A DNA stretch of 59,731 nucleotides from Roseofilum acuticapitatum BLCC-M154 (GTDB taxonomy: Bacteria; Cyanobacteriota; Cyanobacteriia; Cyanobacteriales; Desertifilaceae), in contig NZ_JAQOSP010000080.1 of the NCBI RefSeq assembly GCF_030068475.1, forward strand, positions 1-59,731. The letters run 5' to 3'. The notes below the pieces were generated by a model. The model saw only the letters and a program-made list of their open reading frames with translations. It was not told the origin of the DNA and made no database searches. The first letter of the stretch is position 1; every line of letters begins with the position of its first letter. This document shows positions 7,992-17,024 of the stretch, one piece after another. Made by a program: the position numbers and the translations under genes.

Positions 7992-8864
7992 CTATACACT
8001 TTGTCGTCTTAGAAAGGGAATCAGAGCCTCGCAGACTTTTTCCGGCCAGTCTTCTTGGGCATAATGACCCACTTCTTCTAAGGCAATAAATTCGGCTTGG
8101 GAGACCTTAGAAATTGCCTCTTTTGCGCTCGACTGTAATAACCAGGGATCGTTTTCTCCCCAAATGACTTGCAAGGGTTTTGACCATTGGGGGAGGGTGC
8201 TGCTAATTGTGGCTAAACTCGATTTTAGGTTCAGATTTCGCAAGGTTGCCAGTAGAGCGCGTCCAGCGGCCGAACTTTCCAGGAAGGGACGACGATAAAC
8301 ATTAAGGTCTTTGTCATCGACTTGATAGGGCGATCCTCCTTCCAGGGTGCGATCGACAATGAGGGGATCTTGGGTCATCATTTCCCCGGCTAGGGGTAGA
8401 GTAAATTGCTGGATTTTCCAGGGGAGTTTGTCCTGGGGACTTAGGGGCATGTTAATCAGGCTGAGGCGATGGATGCGATCGCCATTTTCCAGAGCATAAA
8501 GCAGTCCGGGAACACTGGTGTAGCCTTGCAGCACCAGGGAAACTTGCTCCAATTCTAGACTATCGATGAGGTCACCTAAAGCTTGAGCAAAGGCTTCTGG
8601 AGTATAGGCAAAGTCCCGCTTTTCTGGTTGTGATGATTTCCCCGCACCGATCCAGTCGGGGGCGATCGCCCAAAACCCTTGTTCCGCCAAAGACGGCATC
8701 ACCTCCCGCCAACTATAGCCTTGGGAGAGTAACCCATGGAGCAAGAGAACCGGGGGTTTATCAGTAGCTTGCATCGGTTGCGCTTGGCGATAAAACCACT
8801 CTAGGGAACCGACTTTAATTTGCTTCTCCTCTATAGACACGCTTGTTGCTTGGCTCCATTTCAT
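7992..8864 (-). CDS. Alpha/beta-hydrolase fold protein, nucleophile missing
   Basis: A 290-aa alpha/beta hydrolase. The oxyanion region is PVLLLHGLLSQGYSWREV, followed by APDWIGAGKSSQP. The acid (WGENDPWL) and histidine (EEVGHYAQEDWP) parts of the triad are present. At the nucleophile elbow, where G-x-S-x-G or H-D-W is expected, it reads LVLQGYTSVPG, with no Ser, Asp or Cys in the usual position. It may be non-catalytic or use a shifted residue (T/S two positions later). Full length, starts at ATG. The gap to the next gene, 8865-9042, should hold divergent promoters. Confidence 0.82.
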   Translation of the reverse strand: MKWSQATSVSIEEKQIKVGSLEWFYRQAQPMQATDKPPVLLLHGLLSQGYSWREVMPSLAEQGFWAIAPDWIGAGKSSQPEKRDFAYTPEAFAQALGDLIDSLELEQVSLVLQGYTSVPGLLYALENGDRIHRLSLINMPLSPQDKLPWKIQQFTLPLAGEMMTQDPLIVDRTLEGGSPYQVDDKDLNVYRRPFLESSAAGRALLATLRNLNLKSSLATISSTLPQWSKPLQVIWGENDPWLLQSSAKEAISKVSQAEFIALEEVGHYAQEDWPEKVCEALIPFLRRQSV

Positions 8865-9042
8865 TGTACTGGCACGGAGTTAGCATACCGTGGTTTTTGT
8901 CTCCCTGAATAGCCCATCCTTCCTGAGTCCAATTGTTAAATTTTGTTAAAAATCGTCATTTTGTAGCGTTGACTACAAAATTATCTGATATAGTTAAAAA
9001 TGTAAGGAAAAAACCACTTAATAAAACAACTGGAGAAAAATT

Positions 9043-9243
9043 ATGTTATCTACTAACGATCAAGCCCGCGCTTTAATGCACCGCCATCATCACCTCGTAA
9101 AAAACCGTCAACAGTCCATGCTCAACCGCTCTGCTGCTGAAGTAGGACTAGACACAACCGGCGACTACTGGAATAACATTCAAGGCAAACCCGTTGGCGG
9201 AGTTAGTGAAGCTTATGACCGCAGTGGTTCATCCATGAGCTAG
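9043..9243 (+). CDS. Small conserved-type protein, unknown
   Basis: A 66-aa protein with a His-rich basic N-terminus (MHRHHHLVKNRQQ) and a polar C-terminus (GDYWNNIQGKPVGGVSEAY). I do not recognise a named family. It is likely a real gene: it has a good ribosome site (GGAG, 8 nt before ATG), it stands alone with a strong intrinsic terminator 55 bp downstream, and the frame has ordered composition. A TTGACT at 8969 and a TATAGT at 8989 are only 14 bp apart, so they are weak as a promoter. Monocistronic small-protein expression is inferred. Confidence 0.7.
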   Translation: MLSTNDQARALMHRHHHLVKNRQQSMLNRSAAEVGLDTTGDYWNNIQGKPVGGVSEAYDRSGSSMS

Positions 9244-9297
9244 ATCCCAAAGGGATGAGAAACTTAAATAAACCCTTTGTATTTGAATAATATCGGT

Positions 9298-9331
9298 AGG
9301 ACGTTTCTGAATCAGAAGCGTCCTTCGTTTT
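9298..9331 (+). terminator. Intrinsic terminator
   Basis: Thirteen-base arms AGGACGTTTCTGA and TCAGAAGCGTCCT pair with one T-G wobble and a very tight loop, followed by TCGTTTTA. It follows the 66-aa gene and is the clearest rho-independent terminator in the window. Confidence 0.87.
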
Positions 9332-9343
9332 ATGGGATGCCAA

Positions 9344-9478
9344 GAGTGCGGGCATCTTGCCCGCTTCTCTTTTCCCATTACCCGCTTCTCTTTTCCCATT
9401 ACCCGCTTCTCTTTTCCCATTACCCGCTTCTCTTTTCCCATGAACCGCTTCTCTTTTCCCATGAACCGAACTTGATAT
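9344..9478 (+). repeat. Truncated palindromic repeat with 21-bp minisatellite
   Basis: Starts inside the palindromic element (GAGTGCGGGCATCTTGCCCGC) and ends with ACTTGATAT. Between them, five 21-bp units (9360-9464, core CGCTTCTCTTTTCCCAT) replace the usual right arm. Because 21 is a multiple of three, both strands show repetitive open frames here that I do not regard as genes. Confidence 0.85.
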
Positions 9479-9505
9479 GAGAAACCCGGTTTTGATCGCA
9501 ACAAT

Positions 9506-11407
9506 CTAAGCGCTGCCCGCTTTCACCAAATCAACCGGTGAGCTGGGTTGATTTTTCTGGTAATCGGTGACAATTTTGCGGAATTGATCGCCCTCGATGG
9601 TTTCTTGGTCTAATAAAATATCCACCAGTTGATCCATTAAGGGACGATGTTCTCGGAGCAATTTCCGAGCCTGTTCATGACAACGGACAGCAATTTCCCG
9701 CACTTGGCGATCGATTTGGGTGGCGACTTCTTCCGAATATTCGGAACGAGTCATTAAATCTCGGCCTAAAAAGACCTCACTATTGCCACTTTCGAGGGCT
9801 AGAGGCCCCAAATCAGACATGCCATAACGGGTGACCATTTCCCTAGCGAGTTTAGCCACACTTTCGATATCGCCACTGGCTCCTTTGGTGACTTCGGCAT
9901 AACCAAATACTTCTTCTTCAGCCGCTCGTCCACCGAGCAAGATAGTAATTTGATTGAGTAACCAAGCGCGGCTGTAGAGTCCACTGTCGATGATATCTTC
10001 ATTGAAGACTTGTTGGGCAAAGCCGCCAATGCCTCCGGAACGGGGAATGATGGTGACTTTGTTCAGGGGATCGGCTTTTTTGAGCAGGGTCATTAAGAGA
10101 GCATGGCCGGTTTCATGGTAGGCAATGAGGCGCTTTTTCTTGCTGTCGAGCAGGGGATTTAGGGTGAGGCCGATGGTGATGCGATCGATCGCATCATTAA
10201 TTTCTAGAGGAGTGATGGCTTCCTTGCGCCGTCTAGCGGTGAGAATAGCCGCTTCATTGAGCAGGTTAGCCAAATCTGCACCAGAAAAACCAGGGGTGCG
10301 TTGGGCGATCGCCTCTAAAGACACATCCGCCGACACCTTCTTATTGCGAGCATGAACCTCTAGAATCCCCAACCGGCCCTTATAGGTGGGTAAATCCACC
10401 GTTACCTGACGGTCAAAACGACCGGGACGCAACAAGGCCTGATCCAGCACATCCGGGCGGTTAGTCGCGGCAATTACAATCACGCCACTGTTACCTTCAA
10501 ACCCGTCCATTTCCGTCAACAATTGGTTCAGGGTTTGCTCCCGTTCATCATTCCCCCCGCCAATACCCGCACCCCGTTGACGGCCCACGGCATCAATTTC
10601 ATCGATAAAGACTAAACAGGGAGCATTTTCCTTCGCTTTCTTAAACAAATCCCGAACCCGCGAAGCGCCGACTCCGACAAACATCTCCACAAACTCGGAA
10701 CCGGAGATGCTGAAGAAAGGAACACCCGCTTCACCGGCGATCGCCTTCGCCATCAGGGTTTTCCCGGTTCCCGGAGGCCCCACTAATAACACCCCCCTAG
10801 GAATTTTCGCCCCAATCGCCGTAAACCGCTCCGGTTGCTTCAAGAAGGTGACCACCTCTTGCAACTCTTCTTTGGCTTCCTCCACTCCAGCCACATCATT
10901 AAACACCACCCCAGTTTTGGCCTCCATCTGGAACTTGGCCTTAGATTTGCCAAAATTCAACGCATTACCGGCCGACTGGGAAGAGCGCTTAATAATCATC
11001 ATTAACCCAATCACCACCAACAGGATTAACAACAAATTGGCCACACTACTAACCACCATCCGATTATCAGCGCTGGCCTGTTCCCCAAAGCTCACTTTAT
11101 TGGCTTTCAGGGCTTCAATCAATTCGGGGTTGCGCTCAAAAATCACCACATTTTGCTGGCTCTCCGATCCCTCTAACTTGACTTGGGCGCGGTTTTTAGT
11201 GGGGTCAATGTCCACATGCTCCACTTCTCCCGCTTCAATTTTGTCCAACAATTGAGTATAACTGAGGGGCTGGGACTGAGCCTGGACGGGACGATTTAAG
11301 AGACTCCAGGTGAACAACAGGGAACTACTCAGGGCTAAGGTAGCGCCCAGAGACATTCCTTTACGTTTGAAGGTTTGAGCCATGGTTTTGAATTGAGAAC
11401 TGTTCAT
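9506..11407 (-). CDS. ftsH: ATP-dependent zinc metalloprotease FtsH
   Basis: A membrane AAA protease that degrades damaged membrane proteins. It has an N-terminal TM/signal-like segment, a periplasmic or lumenal domain of about 80 aa and a second TM ([18 protein letters not shown]). The AAA domain follows, with Walker A GPPGTGKT, Walker B VFIDEID, and a second region of homology [18 protein letters not shown]. The protease site is HETGH. The sequence [19 protein letters not shown] resembles the cyanobacterial FtsH2/FtsH4 group, and the paralog assignment is inference. In-frame ATGs lie at 11437, 11407 and 11383, none with a clear ribosome site; I chose 11407. Full length otherwise. Confidence 0.93.
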   Translation of the reverse strand: MNSSQFKTMAQTFKRKGMSLGATLALSSSLLFTWSLLNRPVQAQSQPLSYTQLLDKIEAGEVEHVDIDPTKNRAQVKLEGSESQQNVVIFERNPELIEALKANKVSFGEQASADNRMVVSSVANLLLILLVVIGLMMIIKRSSQSAGNALNFGKSKAKFQMEAKTGVVFNDVAGVEEAKEELQEVVTFLKQPERFTAIGAKIPRGVLLVGPPGTGKTLMAKAIAGEAGVPFFSISGSEFVEMFVGVGASRVRDLFKKAKENAPCLVFIDEIDAVGRQRGAGIGGGNDEREQTLNQLLTEMDGFEGNSGVIVIAATNRPDVLDQALLRPGRFDRQVTVDLPTYKGRLGILEVHARNKKVSADVSLEAIAQRTPGFSGADLANLLNEAAILTARRRKEAITPLEINDAIDRITIGLTLNPLLDSKKKRLIAYHETGHALLMTLLKKADPLNKVTIIPRSGGIGGFAQQVFNEDIIDSGLYSRAWLLNQITILLGGRAAEEEVFGYAEVTKGASGDIESVAKLAREMVTRYGMSDLGPLALESGNSEVFLGRDLMTRSEYSEEVATQIDRQVREIAVRCHEQARKLLREHRPLMDQLVDILLDQETIEGDQFRKIVTDYQKNQPSSPVDLVKAGSA

Positions 11408-11485
11408 AGCGTCAGATCGGGTGGTGCGATCGCCCAAGAATAATTAAATGGATACTTTCAGTTTAACTGGGTTATGGGTTATGGG

Positions 11486-12145
11486 TCATTTCTCTCCATC
11501 CCCCCATCCCCGAATCACCCCTTGACCCCGGAGTAAGCCCGTATTGGCTCCCGGACAGATATACTCTAAGGGTTGATCTTTAAAAATCTCGCGCAACCGT
11601 TGGACGCTGGCCAGTTGTCGCTTCCAGTGGAAGGTTTTGCTCGTGCGTAGGGGAGTGGGATAACCTTGGCTATTGGGGAGCAGATGGCGACCCGTAAACA
11701 AGATTCCCCCTAGGGAAGGATCGTAGAGACATGACGATCCGGGAGAATGGCCTGGAGTCCATAAGGCTCGCATTTGTTCCTCAGAAAAGGTTAATTCGTG
11801 GTGGAATGGGGTTACACTCAAGTTGGGTAACAGATAAGCCTCTTGTTCTTGGATGATGACTTCACAGTTAAAGGTTTGTTGAATTTCACGAACTTTGGCG
11901 ATCGCCCCCCGATGAGTCAAAAATAGAAACTGTACTCCTCCTTGGTTTTGTAAGAAGTCTTGGTTGGTCTGATTCCAAGCAGGACAATCAATGAGGATAT
12001 TGGCACAGTTGCCTACAATAAAATAAGAGGTTGCTCCCAAGGTCTCTCGATTGGGGGGAAAGGCGAATCGGTTTTCTAGAATTACCTTGGGTGATTTCGG
12101 AGACTGGCTTTGCTCCTTGGGATTTGCATGATTTAAAGATGCCAT
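11486..12145 (-). CDS. Degenerate MBL-fold protein
   Basis: A roughly 219-aa protein with metallo-beta-lactamase architecture: SYFIVGNCANILIDCPAW, then VQFLFLTHRGAIAKV, WTPGHSPGSSCLYDP and ILFTGRHLLP. The canonical HxHxDH is replaced by H-R-G-A-I, and the later Asp of TGD is replaced by Arg. Only the PGHSPGS histidine remains, so it is unlikely to bind two metals. It may be a structural or binding relative rather than an enzyme. The ATG at 12145 shares CATG with the oppositely oriented start of the site-2 protease; the frame also opens further upstream at 12181. Confidence 0.75.
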   Translation of the reverse strand: MASLNHANPKEQSQSPKSPKVILENRFAFPPNRETLGATSYFIVGNCANILIDCPAWNQTNQDFLQNQGGVQFLFLTHRGAIAKVREIQQTFNCEVIIQEQEAYLLPNLSVTPFHHELTFSEEQMRALWTPGHSPGSSCLYDPSLGGILFTGRHLLPNSQGYPTPLRTSKTFHWKRQLASVQRLREIFKDQPLEYICPGANTGLLRGQGVIRGWGDGEK

Positions 12146-13613
12146 GATTTTGTTATTTCTACTGTTACTTGGACTAATCACTTATTTCATTGTGCAGCGT
12201 GGTGTGGCCAGCAGCACAACGACTCCCGTTTGGATGTTGTGGTTGGTGATGATGACTCCAGCTCTGGCCTGGACGCTGTGGATTTTGATTCAAGGAGAGG
12301 ATCAACCGCCACCTTTGGGGCTGATGATTGCCTTGTTCCTCATTTCTTCTTTGTTATATTTATATCTGATTCAGGCGGGACGGTCTTCACCGCCCGATCC
12401 TGCTACAGATGAAGGTCAAGAGCAGTCTAGAGTTACTTCTACGTCTAGTTTAACCGTAGAACAACAGAAACAATTACAACAGTGTTTTCCTTGGTCTGCC
12501 TATGCGCTTCATGAGACGGAGTTTAAGGGCCAGGTAGTCATTTGTCGCGGTCAGTTGCGGACTTCTTCGGAGGTGGCCTATCAGACGGTGCGGGAGAAAA
12601 TTGAGGCTCAGTTTGGCGATCGCTTTTTGATTGTGTTTCAAGAGAGTTTCGAGGGTAAGCCGTTTTTTATCTTGATTCCCAATCCCCAGTTTGAAGCGAA
12701 AACCCCCCAACCTCGCCTGACTCGACCGATGACTGCTTTGGGATTGTTGGCGCTGACAGTGTTAACGACGACATTGATGGGAACTCTGGCATTTTCCGAT
12801 CTGGTGTCTCCAGAATTGGAAGCTAACCCCAATTTACTGTTGGAAAATCCTAGTCTTCTGGCTCCGGGTTTGCCCTATGCGATCGCCTTAATGACCATTT
12901 TGGGGATTCATGAGTTAGGCCATTATGTTATGGCTCGTCGTTACAAAATTAAGGCCACATTGCCCTATTTTATCCCTGTGCCCTTTTTCCTGGGAACCTT
13001 TGGCGCTTTTATCCAAATTCGCTCCCCCATCCCGAATCGTAAGGCCTTATTTGATGTCGGAATTGCTGGCCCCTTGGCCGGTTTGGTGGCAACCCTTCCC
13101 ATCTTTCTTTGGGGATTGTCCCTCTCGGATGTCATTGCAGCCTCGGAAAATACGAGCATGTTTAATTTTGATTCCCTCAATCCTAAAGCAACAGTGGTGT
13201 TAGCAATTTTGAGTAAAATCGCCCTGGGAAATCAGTTAACGGGGGATATGGCCCTGAATCTGCATCCGGTGGCAGTGGCTGGATTTTTAGGTTTGGTGAT
13301 TACTGCTCTAAATTTGATTCCCGTGGGTCAATTGGATGGGGGTCATGTGGTTCATGCGATGTTTGGTCAACGAACGGCGATCGCCATTGGTCAAATTTCT
13401 CGCTTATTGGTGTTAATTTTGGCTTTTTTACATCAAGAGTTCCTCTGGTGGGCGATCTTTTTGTTGCTGATGCCGATCGCCGATGAACCGGCATTAAATG
13501 ATGTGACAGAATTGGATAATGGGCGGGATTTCCTGGGATTATTGGCTTTGGTCATTCTGGTGATGATTGTCCTACCCGCTCCCCCTACTTTAATTGAATG
13601 GTTCTATGGCTGA
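12144..13613 (+). CDS. Site-2 protease (EGY-like) metalloprotease
   Basis: A 489-aa polytopic S2P-family protease. TM helices start at residue 2 and again at about 28-50 and 55-75. A soluble domain of about 100 aa follows (EQQKQLQQCFPWSAYALHE, VICRGQLR). The catalytic core has HELGH (His at about 256) and, later, NLIPVGQLDGGH with the Asp ligand. This arrangement matches cyanobacterial relatives of plant EGY proteases, which cut membrane substrates in thylakoids. The start ATG 12144 overlaps the divergent MBL start, so promoter DNA lies inside the neighbour. The stop overlaps the next gene by 8 bp. Confidence 0.9.
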   Translation: MILLFLLLLGLITYFIVQRGVASSTTTPVWMLWLVMMTPALAWTLWILIQGEDQPPPLGLMIALFLISSLLYLYLIQAGRSSPPDPATDEGQEQSRVTSTSSLTVEQQKQLQQCFPWSAYALHETEFKGQVVICRGQLRTSSEVAYQTVREKIEAQFGDRFLIVFQESFEGKPFFILIPNPQFEAKTPQPRLTRPMTALGLLALTVLTTTLMGTLAFSDLVSPELEANPNLLLENPSLLAPGLPYAIALMTILGIHELGHYVMARRYKIKATLPYFIPVPFFLGTFGAFIQIRSPIPNRKALFDVGIAGPLAGLVATLPIFLWGLSLSDVIAASENTSMFNFDSLNPKATVVLAILSKIALGNQLTGDMALNLHPVAVAGFLGLVITALNLIPVGQLDGGHVVHAMFGQRTAIAIGQISRLLVLILAFLHQEFLWWAIFLLLMPIADEPALNDVTELDNGRDFLGLLALVILVMIVLPAPPTLIEWFYG

Positions 13614-14058
13614 GGATATTCGACAGTGGTTAGATCAAATTCGTCAATTGCAAGAGCAAATGAGGGATTTGCAACAGGAGTGCGATCGCGCTTACGCTAG
13701 TGCAGCTAATTGGCAGCGTTTGTATGAAACGGAGGCCCAACAGCGCCGTAATGATACCCAGCGCACGGGAGAAAAGATTAAGCAGCTTAAAAGTCGGGTG
13801 CAGAGCTTGCAGCAACCTAAAGCTCAGTTATCTGGGAATATTGCTCCAGTGGAAGAGGAGGTAGAGAACTTGTCCCCAGAGGAGATGAAGGTGAAGTTAG
13901 TGGAGATCTTACAAGAGCGCGATCGCCTTTTGCAAACGGTTAGCGCTCTCTCCCAAGCCCTGGAAAGGGAGAAAGAGCAACACAGTCAAACCCGTCAGAA
14001 CTTAACTTCAGCCTTGGGAGATGCGATCGAGCGTTTGAATCAATTGAAAAATCGGTAA
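13606..14058 (+). CDS. Coiled-coil protein, unknown
   Basis: About 150 aa, almost entirely heptad-rich coiled coil (IRQWLDQIRQLQEQMRDLQQ, later EKIKQLKSRVQSLQQ and LVEILQERDRLLQTVSAL). No enzymatic motif or membrane segment is seen. ATG 13606 overlaps the S2P stop (ATGGCTGA), indicating translational coupling; an in-frame ATG at 13594 is also possible. Expression with the S2P suggests a partner or regulator of that protease (inference). Confidence 0.7.
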   Translation: MAEDIRQWLDQIRQLQEQMRDLQQECDRAYASAANWQRLYETEAQQRRNDTQRTGEKIKQLKSRVQSLQQPKAQLSGNIAPVEEEVENLSPEEMKVKLVEILQERDRLLQTVSALSQALEREKEQHSQTRQNLTSALGDAIERLNQLKNR

Positions 14059-14184
14059 GCTCTATGGGGATGTTTTCCCTTGGCTGGCTTCACAAGGGTT
14101 ATCCTCGAATCTTTACATCATTTTATTAGGATGATTCATCTTCAAGAGGCGATCGAGTTTCTCGTTAGATACTCTCCTCTGTCT

Positions 14185-14664
14185 TCACTTTTCATCCTCA
14201 GCATCTGAAGGCAAGGCTAACTTGATGTTGATATCAATAGAGATGGTATGTTGTTCAACCCCTAAATTGACAATTTTGACCAATGGCTCAATAGGTACAG
14301 AAGAATTTGTCTTAGATTTTACAGCAGATTCAGATTGCCTTTTGTATCCCGCATCTTCCAGCAAGTTATCAATATTTCTCCAGTTCTCGATCTTCTGGCT
14401 CGGTACATCCGGAAGTTGTTTGAGGTATGGATATAAAGTTTTACAAACATAGACTTCGACTCCCTTGCCACTGAGAACCAGTTTCTTGGCTATCTCCCTA
14501 GGACTGCAACCACAGAGCAACCCCCGCAAATACAGCTTTTCCCGTTCAGTCAATCCCTTTCTAGCACGAGGTACACACTGCCGTTTTGCTTCTGCTAAAT
14601 CTCGGTACAGCCGTTCGAGATCCCAACGATCTGCTGCCTCAGAAAATATCTCATCGGTAGACAT
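14185..14664 (-). CDS. HTH protein of conflict-system type
   Basis: A 159-aa protein with an HTH of the GerE/LuxR flavour (LTEREKLYLRGLLCGCSPRE, then EIAKKL and VYVCKTLYPYLKQL), followed by ENWRNIDNLLEDAGYK. This N-terminal HTH plus NWRxI..LLExAGYK segment resembles the front end of many cyanobacterial STAND/NTPase proteins, but here it is separate from any ATPase. The C-terminal 50 aa is a different strand-rich piece. It is divergent from the CDC48-like ATPase (about 170 bp between), so it is the likely regulator of that operon or a detached sensor domain (inference). Confidence 0.75.
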   Translation of the reverse strand: MSTDEIFSEAADRWDLERLYRDLAEAKRQCVPRARKGLTEREKLYLRGLLCGCSPREIAKKLVLSGKGVEVYVCKTLYPYLKQLPDVPSQKIENWRNIDNLLEDAGYKRQSESAVKSKTNSSVPIEPLVKIVNLGVEQHTISIDINIKLALPSDAEDEK

Positions 14665-14697
14665 TGCAAGGAGTTTAGGTATCTTGATAGTGTAATC

Positions 14698-14724
14698 CTA
14701 ACCAAAACTTACAGTCTCGGTTAG
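14698..14724. promoter_or_regulatory. Candidate operator between HTH and AAA genes
   Basis: CTAACC and GGTTAG form 6-bp inverted arms with a 15-bp spacer in the divergent intergenic region. Position and symmetry suit binding of a dimeric regulator, but the arms are short and could be chance. Confidence 0.25.
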
Positions 14725-14836
14725 TCGTTGAATAGTAGTAACTAGCTTAACATGGGTAGTGGCGACCAGTCTATTTTCAGTCTAAGTGAATTTTTCTCAG
14801 GGCGATCGCTCAAAGGCAGCCAAAGACAGGGTAAGC

Positions 14837-16987
14837 ATGGAAAACATGGCAAAAGTAACAGAGTGTAAAGTTTTTGAGTATCAGCCCAAGCACAGTGGCT
14901 TGAATATCGCTTTACTTCCTCAATCTCTGCTGGACAAGCTGCGTCAGCTTTGTGATACCGATCCTGTCTTTGTGGAAATCACATCAGTTCCTAACGGTAC
15001 GATAGCTTATGGCTATGCCTGGTATGAAGAAAATGAGCATTTGGAGAATCCTAGCACCGATCAGTGCGCGATCGGACTAGAGCCAACTTTGATGGATACT
15101 TGCTTAGTCAGTCCGGGGGATGTGGTTCAATTAAGAGCGTTGAGAACAGATGAAATTCAAAATGCAGTTAGCTTAGAAGTACAATTACTTGGTGAAAACA
15201 AGGACAAAATCCAGACTGAAGAAGATTTAGAATGTGTCAAAAATCGTATCCTAGGAGGGGACGTAATCTTAGCTAAAGATAGCCGATTTATTGTACCAAC
15301 ACGAATTGCTCAAGTAACGCATCAATTGCTTTTTCGAGTCTTAGAAGTAGAACCATCAGATATACCCGTAAGATGTTACGACAAAACAATCATACAATTT
15401 AGGGATATATCTATCAAAGCTAAAAAATCGACCGTTAGCTTTGCCGATGTTGGCGGATTGAAAAAGCAGATCGGTTTACTCCGAGAGGTAATTCAGCTAC
15501 CGATGGAGTACCCAGAAGTTTTTGTGAAATTGGGCATTAGTCCCCCCAGAGGTATCCTTCTCTATGGCCCTCCTGGTAATGGAAAGACCCTTCTAGCTCG
15601 CTCTTTAGCTAATGAGATAAAAGCAAGTTTCCATACTATCAATGGGCCAGAATTAATGTCTAAATTTGCTGGCGAAGGAGAAAGAAAGCTGAGGCAGGTT
15701 TTTGAAAAAGCTCGCCAGAATGCACCCAGCATTATTTTCTTTGACGAAATTGATTCTTTCGCTGGTAAGAGAGATTCGTTTACAGCAGAATTTGAAGTTC
15801 GGTTAGTTGGTCAACTCTTGTCCATGATGGACGGATTAGCAGATCGAGGTAATGTGGTGATCATTGCAGCTACTAATCGTCCAAATTCTATAGATCCTGC
15901 ATTACGCAGGCCTGGCAGATTTGACCGCGAAATTGAAGTTAGCTTGCCTTCGGAATCAGATCGACTAGAAATTTTGCAAAAATATGTTAGAGGTATGGAT
16001 TTAAATCCAGACATTAATCTCCAATCTTGGGCTAAGAAAACTTCTGGTTATGTTGGAGCAGATTTAGCGGCTTTGGCAAGAGAAGCAGCTATTCGTTGTT
16101 TAAGGCGAGTGTTTGAGCTTGCACCAACAGGAAATTATGCTCAAATTGGAGAAGTTTGTATCACTAATCAAGACTTTTCAGAAGCATTCAAAGAGTTACA
16201 GCCCACTACTTTAAGAGGTTTACCCAGTCAGTCCGATCCTAAATCATGGGATGAACTGCTAGGCTTGACTAGCATTAAAAATAGACTTTTAACTCTGATA
16301 GAGCCACCGATTAATACTCCAGAGCAACTCAAAGAGATAGGATTAACACCACCGACAGGAGTGCTTTTAGCAGGTTCTCCTCAATCAGGAAAGAAATCTT
16401 TAGCTTTAGCTCTAGCGGCTAAACTCAATATTCAGTGCATTTCTGTAAAAGGCTTGGATTTTATCCATCCAGACCCTAATAACTCACTACCAACACTGGG
16501 AGAGATATTTCGTAAAGCTAGGTTATCAGCACCAGCCATTATTTTGCTAGACAAAATAGACCTAGTATTCTCCACACAGTTTAGAGAAACAAGAGAAAGC
16601 TTTTTGTTCGCGGAGGATTTAGTTGATGAAATAAGAAGAAATCGGCTGTATGAAAATGTCTTTGTCATTGCTACAGCCAGAACGGTTGAAGGTTTACCAC
16701 AAATTTTGCTCGATCCCTCTGTATTCGGTCATGTCCTTTATATACCCATTCCTTCCCAGGAGGATTATGAAGTGATTATCAGATCTAAACTGGGTAACTC
16801 CTTCAGATCTGACATAGAGTACAAGGACTTAGTAAAAGCTGTGAAAGGTTTAAATAGTGGAGAGGTAATTTATGTTTGTGAAGAGTGTCTGAGAATGTCT
16901 CTGAGAAATGGGACAGCAAGTCTTGATGATTTTAAGAAAGCTGCCCAAATCGTAACAGAGAGTAAGACCAAAATTTGTTCGCCATAA
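14837..16987 (+). CDS. CDC48-like double AAA ATPase, inactive D2
   Basis: A 716-aa protein (from ATG 14837; the frame opens at GTG 14786). Residues about 1-195 match the CDC48 N-domain layout (double-psi barrel then a second beta domain, ending near DIPVRCYDKTIIQF). D1 is complete: Walker A GPPGNGKT at 244-251, Walker B D303-E304 in FFDEID, and NRPNSIDPALRRPGRFDR with arginine fingers. D2 has an altered Walker A (GSPQSGKKS, 513-521). Its Walker B reads LLDKID (D572-K573), replacing the catalytic Glu, and it lacks the R-finger box. So only D1 should hydrolyse ATP. It lies first in a run with the 215-aa protein and three Cys/His proteins. CDC48/p97 proteins unfold or extract tagged substrates; the role here is inferred. 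Confidence 0.88.
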   Translation: MENMAKVTECKVFEYQPKHSGLNIALLPQSLLDKLRQLCDTDPVFVEITSVPNGTIAYGYAWYEENEHLENPSTDQCAIGLEPTLMDTCLVSPGDVVQLRALRTDEIQNAVSLEVQLLGENKDKIQTEEDLECVKNRILGGDVILAKDSRFIVPTRIAQVTHQLLFRVLEVEPSDIPVRCYDKTIIQFRDISIKAKKSTVSFADVGGLKKQIGLLREVIQLPMEYPEVFVKLGISPPRGILLYGPPGNGKTLLARSLANEIKASFHTINGPELMSKFAGEGERKLRQVFEKARQNAPSIIFFDEIDSFAGKRDSFTAEFEVRLVGQLLSMMDGLADRGNVVIIAATNRPNSIDPALRRPGRFDREIEVSLPSESDRLEILQKYVRGMDLNPDINLQSWAKKTSGYVGADLAALAREAAIRCLRRVFELAPTGNYAQIGEVCITNQDFSEAFKELQPTTLRGLPSQSDPKSWDELLGLTSIKNRLLTLIEPPINTPEQLKEIGLTPPTGVLLAGSPQSGKKSLALALAAKLNIQCISVKGLDFIHPDPNNSLPTLGEIFRKARLSAPAIILLDKIDLVFSTQFRETRESFLFAEDLVDEIRRNRLYENVFVIATARTVEGLPQILLDPSVFGHVLYIPIPSQEDYEVIIRSKLGNSFRSDIEYKDLVKAVKGLNSGEVIYVCEECLRMSLRNGTASLDDFKKAAQIVTESKTKICSP

Positions 16988-17024
16988 TGACAACAAGTAT
17001 TAAGTTAAAGAGGAGTATATCACG

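Noticed and set aside
9229-9504. Minus-strand frame with MGKEKR repeats
   Set aside because: Produced by the 21-bp minisatellite being a multiple of three; it overlaps the terminator and the repeat.
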